In this document: positions 21,401 through 28,895 of the stretch, piece by piece
Layout of the letters: the number at the start of each line of letters is the position of its first letter
Position numbering within the stretch: position 1 is the stretch's first letter
Assembly (NCBI GenBank): GCA_963576565.1
Contig: OY755039.1
Coordinates: forward strand, 28,844,602-28,908,601
Reading direction: 5' to 3'
Origin: Aspidapion aeneum
Taxonomy: Eukaryota; Arthropoda; Insecta; Coleoptera; Brentidae
DNA: 64,000 bases
Made by a program: the position numbers and the translations under genes
Notes under the pieces: model-generated
What the model was told of the DNA's origin: nothing
Seen by the model: only the letters and a program-made list of their open reading frames with translations
Database searches by the model: none

Positions 21401-21460
21401 AGAATCATGCAAGAAGCCCAAATTTCTGTATGTAAGGATAACACGTTATGTATAGTTTAG
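262..21460 (+). CDS. SAM-domain coiled-coil protein gene, 3' part (10 exons)
   Basis: Ten exons (262-408, 812-958, 2688-2907, 3175-3323, 3456-3590, 5681-5780, 7551-7717, 19598-19718, 20290-20428, 21296-21460) are bounded by AG/GT sites. They join in phase into 495 residues plus a stop, and no exon contains an internal stop. The first exon starts in mid-codon, so the 5' end lies outside the window. Exons 1-5 encode a Ser/Pro-rich, partly acidic region. Exons 6-8 encode a basic stretch and a probable coiled coil ([20 protein letters not shown], then [15 protein letters not shown]). Exons 9-10 encode a SAM-like helical domain ([19 protein letters not shown] to [20 protein letters not shown]). 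SAM domains usually mediate protein-protein contacts. The family name is not recognised, and no enzyme motif is visible. Intron 7 is about 11.9 kb because of nested transposons. Confidence 0.85.
812..958 (+). CDS. SAM gene, visible exon 2
   Basis: The acceptor is CTTTAAG and the donor is AAG/GTAGGA. The phase matches exon 1. It encodes a Ser/Gly-rich stretch ([15 protein letters not shown]) and then an acidic/basic helix-like segment ([12 protein letters not shown]). Confidence 0.85.
1318..1430. repeat. GAGAC/TCTCG-rich low-complexity block
   Basis: This is a degenerate tandem of GTCTCG/CGAGAC units that changes strand in the middle, so it can fold on itself. A related block lies at 2490-2635 in the same intron (959-2687). 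The rest of that intron is AT-rich with nothing recognisable. Confidence 0.6.
2490..2635. repeat. GAGAC/TCTCG-rich low-complexity block, second copy
   Basis: It has the same unit composition as 1318-1430: alternating CGAGACGAGA and TCTCGTCTCG tracts. The open frame across it is a by-product of the repeat. Confidence 0.6.
2688..2907 (+). CDS. SAM gene, visible exon 3
   Basis: The acceptor is TATTTAG and the donor is CAG/GTAAAG. It opens with a conserved-looking block ([18 protein letters not shown]), then a Ser/Pro-rich linker ([15 protein letters not shown]). Coding bias is clear against the AT-rich flanks. Confidence 0.9.
3175..3323 (+). CDS. SAM gene, visible exon 4
   Basis: The acceptor is TTTTTTCCAG and the donor is AAA/GTAAGT. 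It encodes a basic stretch that includes [19 protein letters not shown]. Confidence 0.9.
3456..3590 (+). CDS. SAM gene, visible exon 5
   Basis: The acceptor is GTTGCAG and the donor is AAG/GTTGGT. It encodes a Thr/Ser/Asp-rich segment with [20 protein letters not shown], then the start of a helix ([10 protein letters not shown]). Confidence 0.9.
3641..3901. mobile_element. hAT-like MITE made of GGTATTTCC repeats
   Basis: The ends are perfect 14-bp inverted repeats (CGAGGGGTGGCTCG at 3641 and its complement ending at 3901). An exact 8-bp duplication, AACAAAAC, flanks them (3633-3640 and 3902-3909). An 8-bp duplication is the hallmark of hAT-superfamily transposition. The interior is a degenerate tandem of TAGTATTTCC / TGGTATTTCC units, and the block TGTACACCAAAAGGAAATACC occurs near both ends in the same orientation. 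No transposase is present. It lies in intron 5 of the SAM gene. Confidence 0.85.
4440..5335 (+). pseudogene. Degenerate non-LTR retrotransposon RT fragment
   Basis: Conceptual translation over several frames shows reverse transcriptase signatures of a [17 protein letters not shown] at about 4480, then MFADDTLIY at about 4570, then FKYLGIIVD, and a C-terminal part from about 4890 ([34 protein letters not shown]). Stops and frame changes break it up. It ends in an A-rich tail near 5335. This is a truncated, dead copy in intron 5 of the SAM gene. Confidence 0.75.
5681..5780 (+). CDS. SAM gene, visible exon 6
   Basis: The acceptor is TTTTCTCAG and the donor is AAG/GTAAAT. It continues the helix ([20 protein letters not shown]), then gives [12 protein letters not shown]. 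Confidence 0.9.
6304..7033. mobile_element. hAT-like MITE with 8-bp target duplication
   Basis: The ends are inverted repeats starting CAGTGTTGCCAAC (6304) and ending GTTGGCAACACTG (7033). An exact 8-bp duplication, ACTATATC, flanks the element (6296-6303 and 7034-7041). CAGTGTTGCC-type ends and 8-bp duplications fit the hAT superfamily. TACGGATTT motifs repeat near both ends. No open frame for a transposase is present, so the element is non-autonomous (730 bp). Confidence 0.9.
7039..7076. repeat. 38-bp perfect palindrome
   Basis: The sequence reads the same on both strands for 38 bases around the centre GTCGAC. It is the tip of the foldback element and overlaps the right-hand target duplication of the MITE. 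Confidence 0.9.
7551..7717 (+). CDS. SAM gene, visible exon 7
   Basis: The acceptor is AAATTTTAG and the donor is TAG/GTAATA. It encodes a Ser-rich start ([15 protein letters not shown]), a very basic stretch, and the first part of a probable coiled coil. The 11.9-kb intron that follows carries the BEL retrotransposon and the mariner-like transposon. Confidence 0.9.
7795..7885. repeat. Dispersed repeat copy
   Basis: It resembles positions 1-90 (shared GGGGATTGATCCCCC core and flanks). Sequence from 7886 to 8540 has no recognised feature. Confidence 0.45.
8541..8709. mobile_element. Hairpin MITE
   Basis: Two arms of about 75 bp are near-perfect inverted repeats: GGCACAAACGAATCC ... on the left and GGTTTCG ... 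TTTTGTGCC on the right. They meet at an AT-rich loop near 8615-8630. No coding sequence is present. Confidence 0.75.
9165..9501. repeat. Left inverted-repeat arm of long-TIR transposon
   Basis: This arm is the reverse complement of 17981-18250 with few differences. Shared blocks include CTTAAGTTAAAGGGAACACC, a TATTATTTGTCAGAAATAAAGAT stretch and ATCACCTACC. It continues on the far side of the BEL insertion at 16570. The BEL element therefore split this arm. Confidence 0.75.
9497..9501. repeat. Target-site duplication of BEL copy 1, left
   Basis: The 5-bp sequence CCCTG is repeated at 16570-16574. A length of 4-6 bp is usual for BEL/Pao elements. Confidence 0.9.
9502..9914 (-). repeat. BEL copy 1, 3' LTR
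   Basis: This is a 413-bp LTR. In element orientation it starts TGTTGG and ends GCACA. It differs from the 5' LTR at two positions near 9661-9670. The antisense strand holds an open frame without an ATG, conserved in all three LTRs; I regard it as fortuitous. Confidence 0.95.
10116..14120 (-). CDS. pol: BEL/Pao Pol polyprotein, intact
   Basis: The uninterrupted frame has 1334 codons from the GTG at 14120 (no ATG nearby; the frame opens after a TGA at about 14152). Domains in order: aspartic protease near residue 83 ([10 protein letters not shown], a DSA variant of the usual DSG/DTG); reverse transcriptase ([10 protein letters not shown], then YVDD near residue 490); RNase H-like region ([22 protein letters not shown]); integrase with an HHCC zinc region near residues 960-1020 and a D-D-E core ([25 protein letters not shown]); and a C-terminal DUF5641-type segment ending near KLCPLP. 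Typical BEL domain names are Peptidase_A17 and DUF1758. All catalytic motifs look intact, so the copy may be active. The frame is +1 relative to gag. Confidence 0.93.
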   Translation of the reverse strand: MELGTTVLHVPQPVAPSVSVDSYPPENVNIPLSNSNSTPMSGSHSTNCHATMISKNSTFLLSTVVADMLDSRGHYQPVRILLDSASEANFISEKCLNRLGLSKSFFSTSIQGLNQMTSSNTKGKTKCLIKAQGQAGPTFDFEALVLPKLCTEIPSCAVDSSKWNHIRNIKLSDQNFHIPSSIDVLVGCELFPHLLQEGVIHGERGQPSAFNSIFGYVLIGKVETSKQQNPQSLISCYTSIEPSLDICLERFWEIEQVPHKVHHSPEDIMCEKLFSQSVSRNESGRFVVPLPFINLEPQLGDTYPIALKRFKLQEARLLKDSANYQAYKDFMQDYLDTGHMIPIPTPISKDVLDNSYFIPHHSVWNTGKIRVVFDGSQRSPRGVSLNETLCAGPKLQNDVREILLNFRIHAVAFVTDIVKMFRQILIIPEHTRYQNILWRFSEDDPVQTYSLRTVVYGLKSSPYLAIRTIQELAKLESERYPNASKVLLKDIYVDDVLTGQDSVASAKELQSELISLLRLGGFELKKWASNSPELLSSFSESETQMSIRFDKSEPNFVKILGLQWNPISDSFTYLVVPEDKPCTKRGILSQIMKIFDPLGFCSPVSLLAKHLMQDLWKEKLDWDSQPPPHIVNVWNQFRTERPNLSNIHLPRRLSIDQPRSIELHGFSDASMIGYAATVYFRMESVSGEIHTFLVMAKSKVAPVKTVSLPRLELLGATLLCDLISFIQNTYSDILNFNQVCAWCDSQVVLCWLAASPHRFKTFVANRICHIQETISPTAWKYIPSALNPADCASRGLMPNQLVKHDLYWEGPCFLRLPKESWPDDFRCPDPPESEVILEERKSVFQTCTVEPHMLDTFLSRYSSLEKIQRIISYIFRLTEKKSKYPNENITEVELQHSLTVLVRHVQRSIFADLISRLNDAKLLPKQFRKLSLFLDTQGCLRVGGRLPHSSELSYSAKHPLLLPRSHRLTQLVIEYTHKRYCHPGQKTLHYLLRQQFWILSPRYAIESITSHCILCYRLNPKPSVQIMGNLPAQRISQVKAFSHVAIDYCGPFPITMGKYRGAKVSKGYILVLVCSATKAVHLELTSDISTPTFLAAFKRFVARRGRISDIYSDCGSAFLGADRLLKQYSQEACHSLKITWHFSSPGSPHLNGLAEAGVKSTKANLKRVIGEQRLTYEEFFTFLCQVESILNSRPLYAQSMDPNDFLPLTPGHFLTLEPLNSVPEPEFSDSKLNTLSRWQLVQRLQSDFWKRWNLEYLNTLQQRSKWTEASYNIKLNTLVVVKNEQKPPLQWAVGRIVDVHPGSDGHIRVVTVKTATGTYRRPVVKLCPLPMPDA
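14059..15435 (-). CDS. gag: BEL/Pao Gag protein
   Basis: This is a 458-residue frame starting at an ATG. The N-terminal half is helical and matches the DUF1759-type Gag of BEL elements ([20 protein letters not shown] near residue 130). A Gln/Asn/Ser-rich linker follows. The C-terminus has Cys/His knuckles ([36 protein letters not shown]) that would bind RNA. It overlaps pol by 62 bases in the +1 direction. BEL elements usually have one gag-pol frame, so either a +1 frameshift is used here or two bases were lost. Confidence 0.9.
   Translation of the reverse strand: MSTQKQKKLCDKRLLSFNQMAEAHEVALKAKSDTAFHFLFKSRYEDVEECHAQFYNFHNQIIGSLEEFKLSFDEQDKTRKDFDNLYYECKGIYYDLFRANPVNYVGNPNQQNIVQRSNTRSFPQPRLPIFNGNYKDWQHWFDLFKVMVHQNSDLSDIEKFQQLRSSVLNEALSLVKTIPLADSNYHIAYETLVKRYQNKRIIATTALNAINFLSTKSSSGKELRSMLDTFSENLAILNELGFPTKEWDFLTFNMMLSKLEVKMRTDFELYYSREKNNSEIPSYTDLYTFIENHCVALESVVQMPSFSRQNQTPRQPQTTRNSQQNSFQRNSFNNFNSPSAFNTTISNQSSNSRNQQNTLQNSNQRSNPQIQNNQNRTFNPKIKCYLCSSNHALSKCIEFQNKSPQERMSYVRQVNLCQNCLHFAHQTVNCPSSYNCFTCGARHHSSSRSTTSSALCEC
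15436..16156 (-). other. BEL 5' leader with candidate primer site
   Basis: This untranslated stretch lies between the 5' LTR and gag. A TGG-starting candidate primer-binding site (TGGCCCTTCGACCC in element orientation) begins four bases inside the LTR border and is shared with copy 2. The matching tRNA was not identified. Confidence 0.5.
15642..15718 (-). other. tRNA-like segment in BEL leader, copy 1
   Basis: In element orientation this reads like a decayed tRNA. An anticodon arm CGA-CTTGGAA-TCG (anticodon position TGG) precedes a B-box-like GGTTCAATCC. Acceptor and T stems pair poorly, so it is probably not a functional tRNA. The same segment lies in the second BEL copy at 62617-62690, so it belongs to the element and not to the host locus. 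Confidence 0.5.
16157..16569 (-). repeat. BEL copy 1, 5' LTR
   Basis: The 413-bp LTR is identical to the 3' LTR except at two positions. It ends next to the duplicated CCCTG at 16570. Confidence 0.95.
16570..17988 (-). mobile_element. Mariner/Tc1-type transposon core with long TIRs
   Basis: Positions 16570-16633 and 17927-17988 are inverted repeats of about 62 bp (CCCTGATTTCAAAAATATAT ... CTTAAAAACGACCTATCC). The inverted homology continues outward into 9165-9501 on one side and 17989-18250 on the other. The full TIR is therefore about 400 bp and was split by the BEL insertion. The interior encodes a decayed transposase on the - strand. Confidence 0.75.
16773..17825 (-). pseudogene. Mariner/Tc1-like transposase, frameshifted
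   Basis: The N-terminal 75-codon frame (17598-17825) is a helix-turn-helix of the DUF4817 type ([19 protein letters not shown], then [14 protein letters not shown]). The catalytic part follows in other frames: [16 protein letters not shown], then [11 protein letters not shown] around 17080 and [15 protein letters not shown] around 16960, ending at a TAG at 16773-16775. These match the DDE/D region of mariner/Tc1 transposases that cut and rejoin DNA. Stops and frame changes near 17210 and 17560-17600 make it inactive as it stands. Confidence 0.8.
17981..18750. repeat. Right TIR arm, two tandem units
   Basis: The unit beginning near 17930 (TTAAAAACGACCTATCCAAA ... CTGACATAGTCC) recurs in diverged form from about 18345 (CTCAAAAACGGCCGACCCAA ... 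CTGACATAGTCC), a period of about 410 bp. The first unit is the inverted partner of the left arm; the second lies outside it. From 18750 to 19597 I see nothing recognisable. Confidence 0.65.
19598..19718 (+). CDS. SAM gene, visible exon 8
   Basis: The acceptor is ATCTTTCAG and the donor is TAG/GTGGGT. It encodes the second part of the coiled coil ([19 protein letters not shown], then [12 protein letters not shown]). The phase matches exon 7 across the transposon-filled intron. Confidence 0.9.
20290..20428 (+). CDS. SAM gene, visible exon 9
   Basis: The acceptor is TTTTTGCAG and the donor is GAG/GTAGGT. It encodes a linker and then the first helices of the SAM-like domain ([20 protein letters not shown]). 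Confidence 0.9.
20430..20670. repeat. Dispersed MITE-like repeat copy
   Basis: It matches the foldback arms at 5840-6010 (same orientation) and 7080-7330 (inverted). Shared blocks include TTTCGTGGCTAATCGGG, TATTTTTCCGTGGGTAG and CCTTATGGGACTCCTCAGAA. It lies in intron 9 of the SAM gene. The rest of that intron up to 21295 has no recognised feature. Confidence 0.6.
21296..21460 (+). CDS. SAM gene, last exon
   Basis: The acceptor is TTTTTTTTAG. The exon runs 54 codons to a TAG at 21458-21460. It completes the SAM-like domain ([18 protein letters not shown] ... [13 protein letters not shown]) and ends with residues TLCIV. An internal GTAAGG at about 21432 could serve as a donor, so an alternative C-terminus is possible. 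Reading to the TAG is the simpler choice. Confidence 0.8.
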   Translation, partial: KYAHAFENEKVGMVELPYLTEERLQKIGVPMGPRLRIMQEAQISVCKDNTLCIV

Positions 21461-24400
21461 ATCATTTTCTTCCCTTTTTCTATTCTGTATCCATACAAGA
21501 CTGTTTAGTTCAAATTAGGGTTTTTAGTAAAATATACGAAACCTTGGATGTTCCTAAATCCAATGTACAAAAGAAACAAGGTGATCCTCTAGCTTATTTT
21601 AAGACCTAAAGTTCCTATGAACATAGGTATGCAAACGCTTCGTTAACGATCTACAGTGTTATTTTTTTTTTTAATTTTTGTTCTTAGTTTAAGCTTAAGT
21701 TAAGCTACAAGACGCACGTCATTGCAGTTAGATAATTTTTCATTTGCAAACTTTTTTGTCTCTTGCGACTTTTTCGCACCTTTTTTTTCTCTTTTTTTTA
21801 TACTGGGACTTTCCATCCATAGCTAGGATCAATCGCCCGATCAATTTTTTATCCGAAATATGCCTTGTTGGGACGTTACAAAACGCAGCGCCCAGCCTAC
21901 ACGCGGTTGGTCCGGTCATATAGCAAGCACTGCACGAACTATTATAAAGAAAATCGCTGTTGCACCAAAATAAAAAATATTATCTCGAAAATTGCACACC
22001 AGTATTTTTTATCCTATCAAAATATGATTTCTTGACATATCACCATAGTAATGCACGAATTTTAGTGGAAATTTTTTCGTCGTGGGTACCCAACAGCGAA
22101 TTAAATCGGAAATTTTTTGACGTCTTAATGACAAGATAATGTTTTTGACAGTAGGTTTTAATTTATTTATTCAATTTTTATACATTTCAATTACATATTT
22201 AAGATTTTTTCTGTATTCTTCGGACACCTCTTTCTACCGCCTTTCTTTTTAAAGACGAAAAAGCTTGACTTTGAATGAAAATAATTAAATATGTAGTAAG
22301 TATTGGACACGATTTTATTCACCATTTTTGCGCTGCATGCTTATGAATAATATACTAATCTTTAGCCCGTATATGAAATTAATAAAAACGCAAAAATGCA
22401 ATTTTCTACCATTTGTAGTAACACAAAACTTATGCAAAATTGAATAATGTACTGTGTTGAGCCTTAAAATGTTATTTCAGTGCAACTACAACAAGTAGAA
22501 ATTAAAAATTTATATATTTAAAATTGCTGCCGAAACTGTGACACAAACTAAATCTTTTAATGTACCTGTCTGAAAATTGTAAAAATTATAATTTAAAATT
22601 ACTAAAAAATTAAAGATTATGATATTCTTTCTTGTAAAATGATACTTCTATGTATCTATAATAAGTAGAAACAAACATCTAAAAGGCTGAGAAGCAATTG
22701 CTGCCCAAACGGCAATGCACACAAAATTTATCTATGTAAAAATTTATAAAATTATACTACCACTTGTACTAACCCAAAATTGATACAAAATAAGAGAATA
22801 AAATACTTTACATTCTGAACTGGTATTTTCATGACACTACAATAAGTAATCTAAAAATTAAATTAATTAGTGCTGAAACTGCGAAGAATCTAAATTTGTT
22901 CTTGAACGTAAGTATATGAAAATAAAAAAAAATTAAAAATTTAAACTATTTTTGTTGTAGTCATAAAATAAGAAATCAGCTTTTAATTTTTAATTTAGGT
23001 AGGTAGAATGACAAAACATTAGTTGCCATAGTAACTAAATAATTAAGTCAATCAAAACTGTCTATGTTTTGCTGATTTCTTATCGAAAAAAAAATTGGCA
23101 ATGTTGTGAGTCAAAAAATAAATTTTAAATTTATTCAATTTGGTGTGGAATTTTCTTACCGAATACCACGCGAGGTTAAATTAAATCCGTAAATTTTTTC
23201 TCGCTAATGAATATTTTCAAAATATTCATTAGCTCGAAAAAGTGCAGTTACTGGTTATGTCCACTTTATACCCATGTACCCAAAAAGTGCTGTTTGTATT
23301 GTCATTTTTTTTATTTAAAAATACTGTAAAAATACATTAATTTTTTTCCTAAAATATTTTTCAAATTGTTACATGTTACATCTGTTACAGAGAAATAACA
23401 TTAAGACTTTTTTTATCAATTGCATTTTTTTTTATTAACTAGAGTATCTGCAATAGATTTGGGTGGGTTTGGTTATCATAATTTAAAAAACATATACAGG
23501 GCTAATGTCGTGCTAGCTACGCAATATAACCCATTGTGTGTCGGTACAAAAATTACAATAAAAATAAGAAAATATTTTAGCCGTATTTAAACCTCCAACG
23601 TGGCAAAATCGGAGTAATTCAGTGTATGTACAACGTTGGCTGAACCGTTTTTCAATTATTATTTGGGCGGGAGAGTGCTACCGAGAGAAGATTTCAATAA
23701 AAGTTGCGGTATTTATAGTATTTAAATATTATTTCTTATTGAATACGGTAATGCATATACAGAGATAGTTTTAAGTTATTAGCATTCAGTACAAATTTAC
23801 GACACATCGTTACAAAATTTTTATTTTGCTTTTCTTAAGCGTTAGTATTACAGAATACACTTAAACCGGTCAGGACTAAGTCTCTACACTTACTACATAT
23901 ATCTTAATAAATACTGGTGTTAATATTTAAATAAGCCAAAGAATCACTTCTTCATTTTTATATGAGATTTAGAAACATCCTGTATAAAATATCAATACTG
24001 CCTAGTTTCTAGTAGAACTATTTCGGATTATACTAGTTAATTGTTTTGCTTTAAACTTATTTTATTGTGTTTGTCTTGTTGGTTAGAATTTTAAATTAAT
24101 AAATATTTTTTTCATACCCTAAGCATATAAATATTTATGCTCTATAAGGTTTGAATAGTTTTTTTTTCAGTTTATTGTTTTGTTTTTTCACATGACGTTT
24201 ATTTTTGTTTTGTAAAATTGGTATTTATATTCTGCGATGAAAGACAAAATTTTTAGTTATAGCAGCAAACTATTAAATTAAGCCATCCTTATAGTAATAC
24301 TTAGTTAAACTTTTATTTAAAAAAATAGTTAATAATATTAAGTTTATGGCGGCTCAGTTTAAATAAAACTAGGTTAGTTCTTTAATAAATACGTCGTCGT

Positions 24401-24627
24401 TTAGTAGTTGGTAAACTCTAGATAATATGTTAATACTTTAATCATACTTAATACTGGAATTGTCTTTTTATCTTTTTTATTGTAAATTTTTGCAGAGAAA
24501 AACTAATTTATAATATTGCCTTTAATGCCAAAGATAGGCTCCTTTACTTTTTTTAAATCTTAGTATTGTCATTTATTTTATATTTTTATAGTATAATGCC
24601 GAGTATATACAGGAAATAAAACAACAT
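21461..24627. other. AT-rich 3' UTR/intergenic stretch
   Basis: This follows the SAM-gene stop. It is strongly AT-rich with many short A/T runs. Several AATAAA-like hexamers could end the transcript, but none is decisive. A 31-bp hairpin (GCTAATGAATATTTT and its complement) sits at 23203-23233. No gene is seen. Confidence 0.5.
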
Positions 24628-27363
24628 ACAGGGTTCTTCAACGATCGTTTGGCCATTGAAAAATATGTGAATTGAAGTAAGATCGCTACTTAAATAAATG
24701 GCTCTAAGAGAGATAAGTAGTTTAGCGCTGTTGTCAAGTTAGTAATTCAAGAAAATGGTTTTCTTTTCGCGATCTAATGACCGTTACTCTTACCGGCTGA
24801 GTAGGCCACAGACGGCGATTAATAAACCTCTTGATTTTAATTGCTGGCAGGCGGGTGGTCCCCCCCCCCTTAAACGAGCTTTGTGATAGTTTTTTGCTAA
24901 TAACTCGAAAACAGTCAACTTTTTCAAAAATATTCTAGAAATCATTTTTCAAGCGGATACAATTTCCTTTTCAACGATGTACCTTAGTACCCTTTAACGG
25001 CAGTGGTGCACATTCCATTAGAGTACGAAAAAAGGGGAAAATTTTTAAATAATTTTTTTATCTATTTTTTGTGGTATTTTTTATCTTTAACACAATTTTT
25101 TTTTTTTTAATATTTTTAGTTATAAGCCCATTGTATACAGTTAAATAGTTATTTAAGCTAGACGTATCTTTTTTAATAGCCGCCTTGAAATAAAAATAAA
25201 TGTGTTTGTAGAAATCCTTAAATCAAACAAAAATTTTGAGCATTTATTTTTGTAACTGAGTAAATAAAAATGAGAGTGAGTAAAATATTATTTTTGATTA
25301 GTAATGACTTAAAACTGACTTTTTCTAGTTAACCTTCTTTAAAGTGGGCGTGGGGGGTATCCCCCTTCTCACCCCCCTCAAAAGTTAAATTATTTGCCAA
25401 CTTTTGACTTGGCAACAATAACTAAGTAACAATTATTGAGGCAGATGAAAAGTCCTATCTAACGATGTATAACACGCCCCCCTTACATTAGTGGCGCACC
25501 TTTTATAGGCATTTAAATAAATGAGAGGTGTGGTAAAAACTTTTTTAATTTTCTTAAATTTTACTGTACCACATGTCTGGTTTTAAAACTTATTTTTAAA
25601 GCTGAAGAAATTTTCTTTCCAACGATGTATATCGCTCCCCCCTCAAGGCAACGGTAGATCTGGCATAGACGCACCAAAAATGGTCAAATTTGGTATACAC
25701 TTGAATCTTCATTTAAGACAACCATGTTAGAACATGAACACTTGATATGAATATGCAGTATACTCCCCCGAAAATATAACGACGGGGAACCATCCGCCCA
25801 CCCTTGGTGGGGTGGGCTATCCCTACCCTAAATGTTTTTTTGAAATTTTTCGGTTTATTAGAAAAAATTTTAAAAAAATATTTAAGGGGGGACCACCCCC
25901 CGCTAAGAGTAGGCGGGTAGATCCCATTCGTTATATTATTGGGGGGAGTATACTCTATATCCATACCTATTGTGTTGCTTCTCTCATTGAACGTAGTGTG
26001 TGTATCACGGAACTGTAACAGTTTATGTTACAGTTCCGTGGTGTGTATTAATACTGTTCCAAAAAGGTTGTCTTAAATGAAGATTCAAGTGTATACCAAA
26101 TCTGACCATTTTTGGTGCGTCAATGCTAGATCTACCGCTGCCGTGAGGGAAGAGTGATACACATCGTTGGAAAGGAAATTTCTTCAGCTTTAAAAATATA
26201 AGTTTTAAAACCAGATATGTAGGACAGTAAAATTTAAGAAAATTAAAAAAAAACAAGTTTTTTCCACACCTCTCATTTATTTAAATGCCTATAAAAGGTG
26301 CGCCACTGATGTAAGGGGGGCGTGTTATACATCGTTATAGAGGACTTTTCATCAGCCTTAATAGTTATTACTTAGTTTGTTTGAAAAATACTGTAAGAGA
26401 GCACTTTTGAGGGGGGTGAGAGGGAGGATCCCCAATTTGAAAAAAGGTTAACTAGAAAAAGTCAGTTTTAAGTTATTGCTAACCAAAAATATTTTTTTAC
26501 CCACTCTCATTTTTATTTACTCAGTTACAAAAATGAATGATCACAATTTTTGTTTCATTTCTACAAAACACATTTAGTTTTATTTCAAGGCGGTTATTTC
26601 AAAAAACATGCCTACCTAAATAAGTATTTAACTTTATACAATGGGCTTTAACCCAAAAATATTTTTTAGAGAAAAAAATTGTGTTAAATACAACAAAAAA
26701 TATTTTAAAAATTTTCCCTTTTTCGTACACTAATGGAATATGCACCACTGCCGTCAGAGGGTACTAAGGTACATGATTGGAAAGGAAATTGTATCTGCTT
26801 GAAAAATGATCTCCAGAAGATTTTTGAAAAAATTGATTGTTTTCGAGTTATTAGCAAAAAACTATCAAAAAGCACGTTTAAGGGGGGGAACCACCCCCTG
26901 CCAGGGATGAAGGTTGGTTCCCTTTCGTAAAATGTTCGGGCGAGTCTTATGCCTATCCATACCAAGTGTGTTGCTTCTATCATTAAACGCAGTATCAGAC
27001 CACGTAGGGCCTGAACTATTTTAGCAACTTGACTTCGTGAGGAAATCGAACGGCGCGAAGCAAGGTTATTGCCTAAGAAAAAATTATTAAAAAATTGAAT
27101 TTTTCTTGATTTAATGTTTCCTGATTAAAGCTAAAATAACGAAATAAATAATAATGACTATTTATTCGTCTTTTAAAAGTGGAAATCTTACGGTGCTTGC
27201 TCCTGTTTAGTAATAAAAAACTATTAATGAATTTTGAGTCACAGCGGCAAACGCTCCTGAATATGCGCGTCTTTGGTCCCTCACTGACTTCTTGCTTTCC
27301 ATAAGTTCATCCTTTTTTATACGCGTTTCATAAAGGCTAAACGTTCGAAGTCGAGCACTGTAT
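24628..27363. mobile_element. ACAGGG-ended element split by a foldback
   Basis: Positions 24628-24847 and about 27010-27363 match, in reverse complement, the continuous 700-bp element at 59965-60666. Shared blocks include the ends (ACAGGGTTC...), CGATCTAATGACCG / CGATCCAATGACG and a TTTAATGTTTCCTGATTAAAGC block. The copy here is interrupted at about 24850 by some 2.15 kb of foldback sequence. Confidence 0.65.
24850..27000. mobile_element. Foldback element with nested inverted repeats
   Basis: The outer arms (about 24850-25730 and 26060-26910) are inverted copies; for example CTGGCAGGCGGGTGGTCCCC pairs with GGGAACCACCCCCTGCCAG. Inside, 25735-25830 pairs with 25870-25975 (GCAGTATACTCCCCCGAAAA against its complement). 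A 35-bp hairpin lies at 26006-26040. No transposase is seen. Confidence 0.65.
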
Positions 27364-28159
27364 ACGTACATGTTTTGTAAAAAAGCTGGTTGAACCAATT
27401 TAAGCTAATAAAAATTATATGAATTTCCATAATTATTAATATTATTTCCACAAAATACTATTTTCTATATAAACCGGGCATACTTTAAATGGGATAGTTC
27501 ATGTAATTATTTATTTTAAATTTTTAAATAAATTGAAGGTGGCAAAATATTGGATTTTTTTTAATTCTTGTAAATAATTTTGAGTTTTTGTTAATAAAGT
27601 GAAGTCCTTTACGAAAGCAAAATGAAACATAAAAAACTTACCTATATTGTTAATTCAAACTGCATGTAGTGGAGTAGAGAATCTTAAATATCTTTGCTTC
27701 GATTTAATTTGACCACAATCTGGAGTGAAAAATACCTTAAAATTAGAAAACATATTTGTTAGTTTAGTAATTTTTGGGTCTGTGAAACTCTAACTCACCT
27801 TTTTAAAAAATATTTATCCAAGGTTGTTGGCATATACTAAAAAAACAGCATCTGTAGGTGCATTATTTACATATATTTTGAAAAACCTAGTTTATACAAA
27901 AATCCGTACATGATTAAAAAATGCTTTTATGTAAAACTAATCAAGTAAAAATCTGTGTCTTTTTTGTAGTATATTTTGAGATTTAAACGTGAATACCTTG
28001 TTCGATAAAATAGGCAAATTTAGATACAAACGATCCTAATTTATACCTGTTAATAGGTGAACAAGTTTATAGAACATGGGAGTCAACACTCTGTTTTCAA
28101 GATATAAAATTTTCAAAGTTAGAAGAAACTTCAGAAGATTAATCCTTGAATGATTCTAA
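27364..28159. other. AT-rich stretch, nothing recognised
   Basis: No coding signal, RNA gene or repeat boundary is supported here. Confidence 0.4.
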
Positions 28160-28895
28160 GAATAAAACTTTGTAAAAACATGGGTCCGCAAAGTTTTAAT
28201 TTTTTCTCTGTTTTTGAGAAGTTTAGCTCAAATCTGGAACGTAAATTTAGCTACGAGGCATACATCATTAAACATGCCAAATATCCGGAAAAAAACTACA
28301 GGGTGATACTTTTTCCGGGGTCATGCCCCCTTTTTTCCCTCAGAACTTTTTTGCAGTAAATCACTGGCAGACTCAAAGATATAAAATGAATTCCTTGTTT
28401 TATTCAGAAACTTTTTGATCTCCTGCAATTTTTTGTATCTCTAACCATTTCTGAAAAAAGACAAGAAAATATAATTTGGATCTTCGATTACTATTCAGAA
28501 AATAATGTAATGTAGTAACTACTTTAAATTTTATTGTCATTTAGTAGGGTACAAATTTTCCTTTTTCGTCTATTTTCTCGAAAACGGTTAGAGATACAAA
28601 AAATTGCGAGAGATCAAAAAGTTTCTGAATAAAACAAAGAATCCATTTTATAATTTTGATTCTGCCACTTGCTTACTGCAAAAAATTCTGGGGGAAAAAG
28701 TGAGCATGACCCCTGAAAGAATAGCACCCTGTAGTTTTTTCCTGATATTTGACATGCTTAATGATGCATGTCTTGTAGCTAAATACACGTGCCAAATTTG
28801 ATCCAAACATGTCAAAAACTGAACGAGCTATAAAGAAAAAACAAACAAAAAATTGAAACTTTGACACCCTGTATCTCTAAAACTAAGCATTTGCG
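28160..28895. mobile_element. Inverted-repeat element (MITE-like)
   Basis: The left arm (about 28180-28450) and right arm (about 28560-28895) are diverged inverted copies. They share TTTTTGTATCTCTAACC, ACTTTTTGATCTC, GGTCATGCC and CATTAAACATGCC-type blocks. The short open frames inside are mirror images of each other and not genes. Confidence 0.65.
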
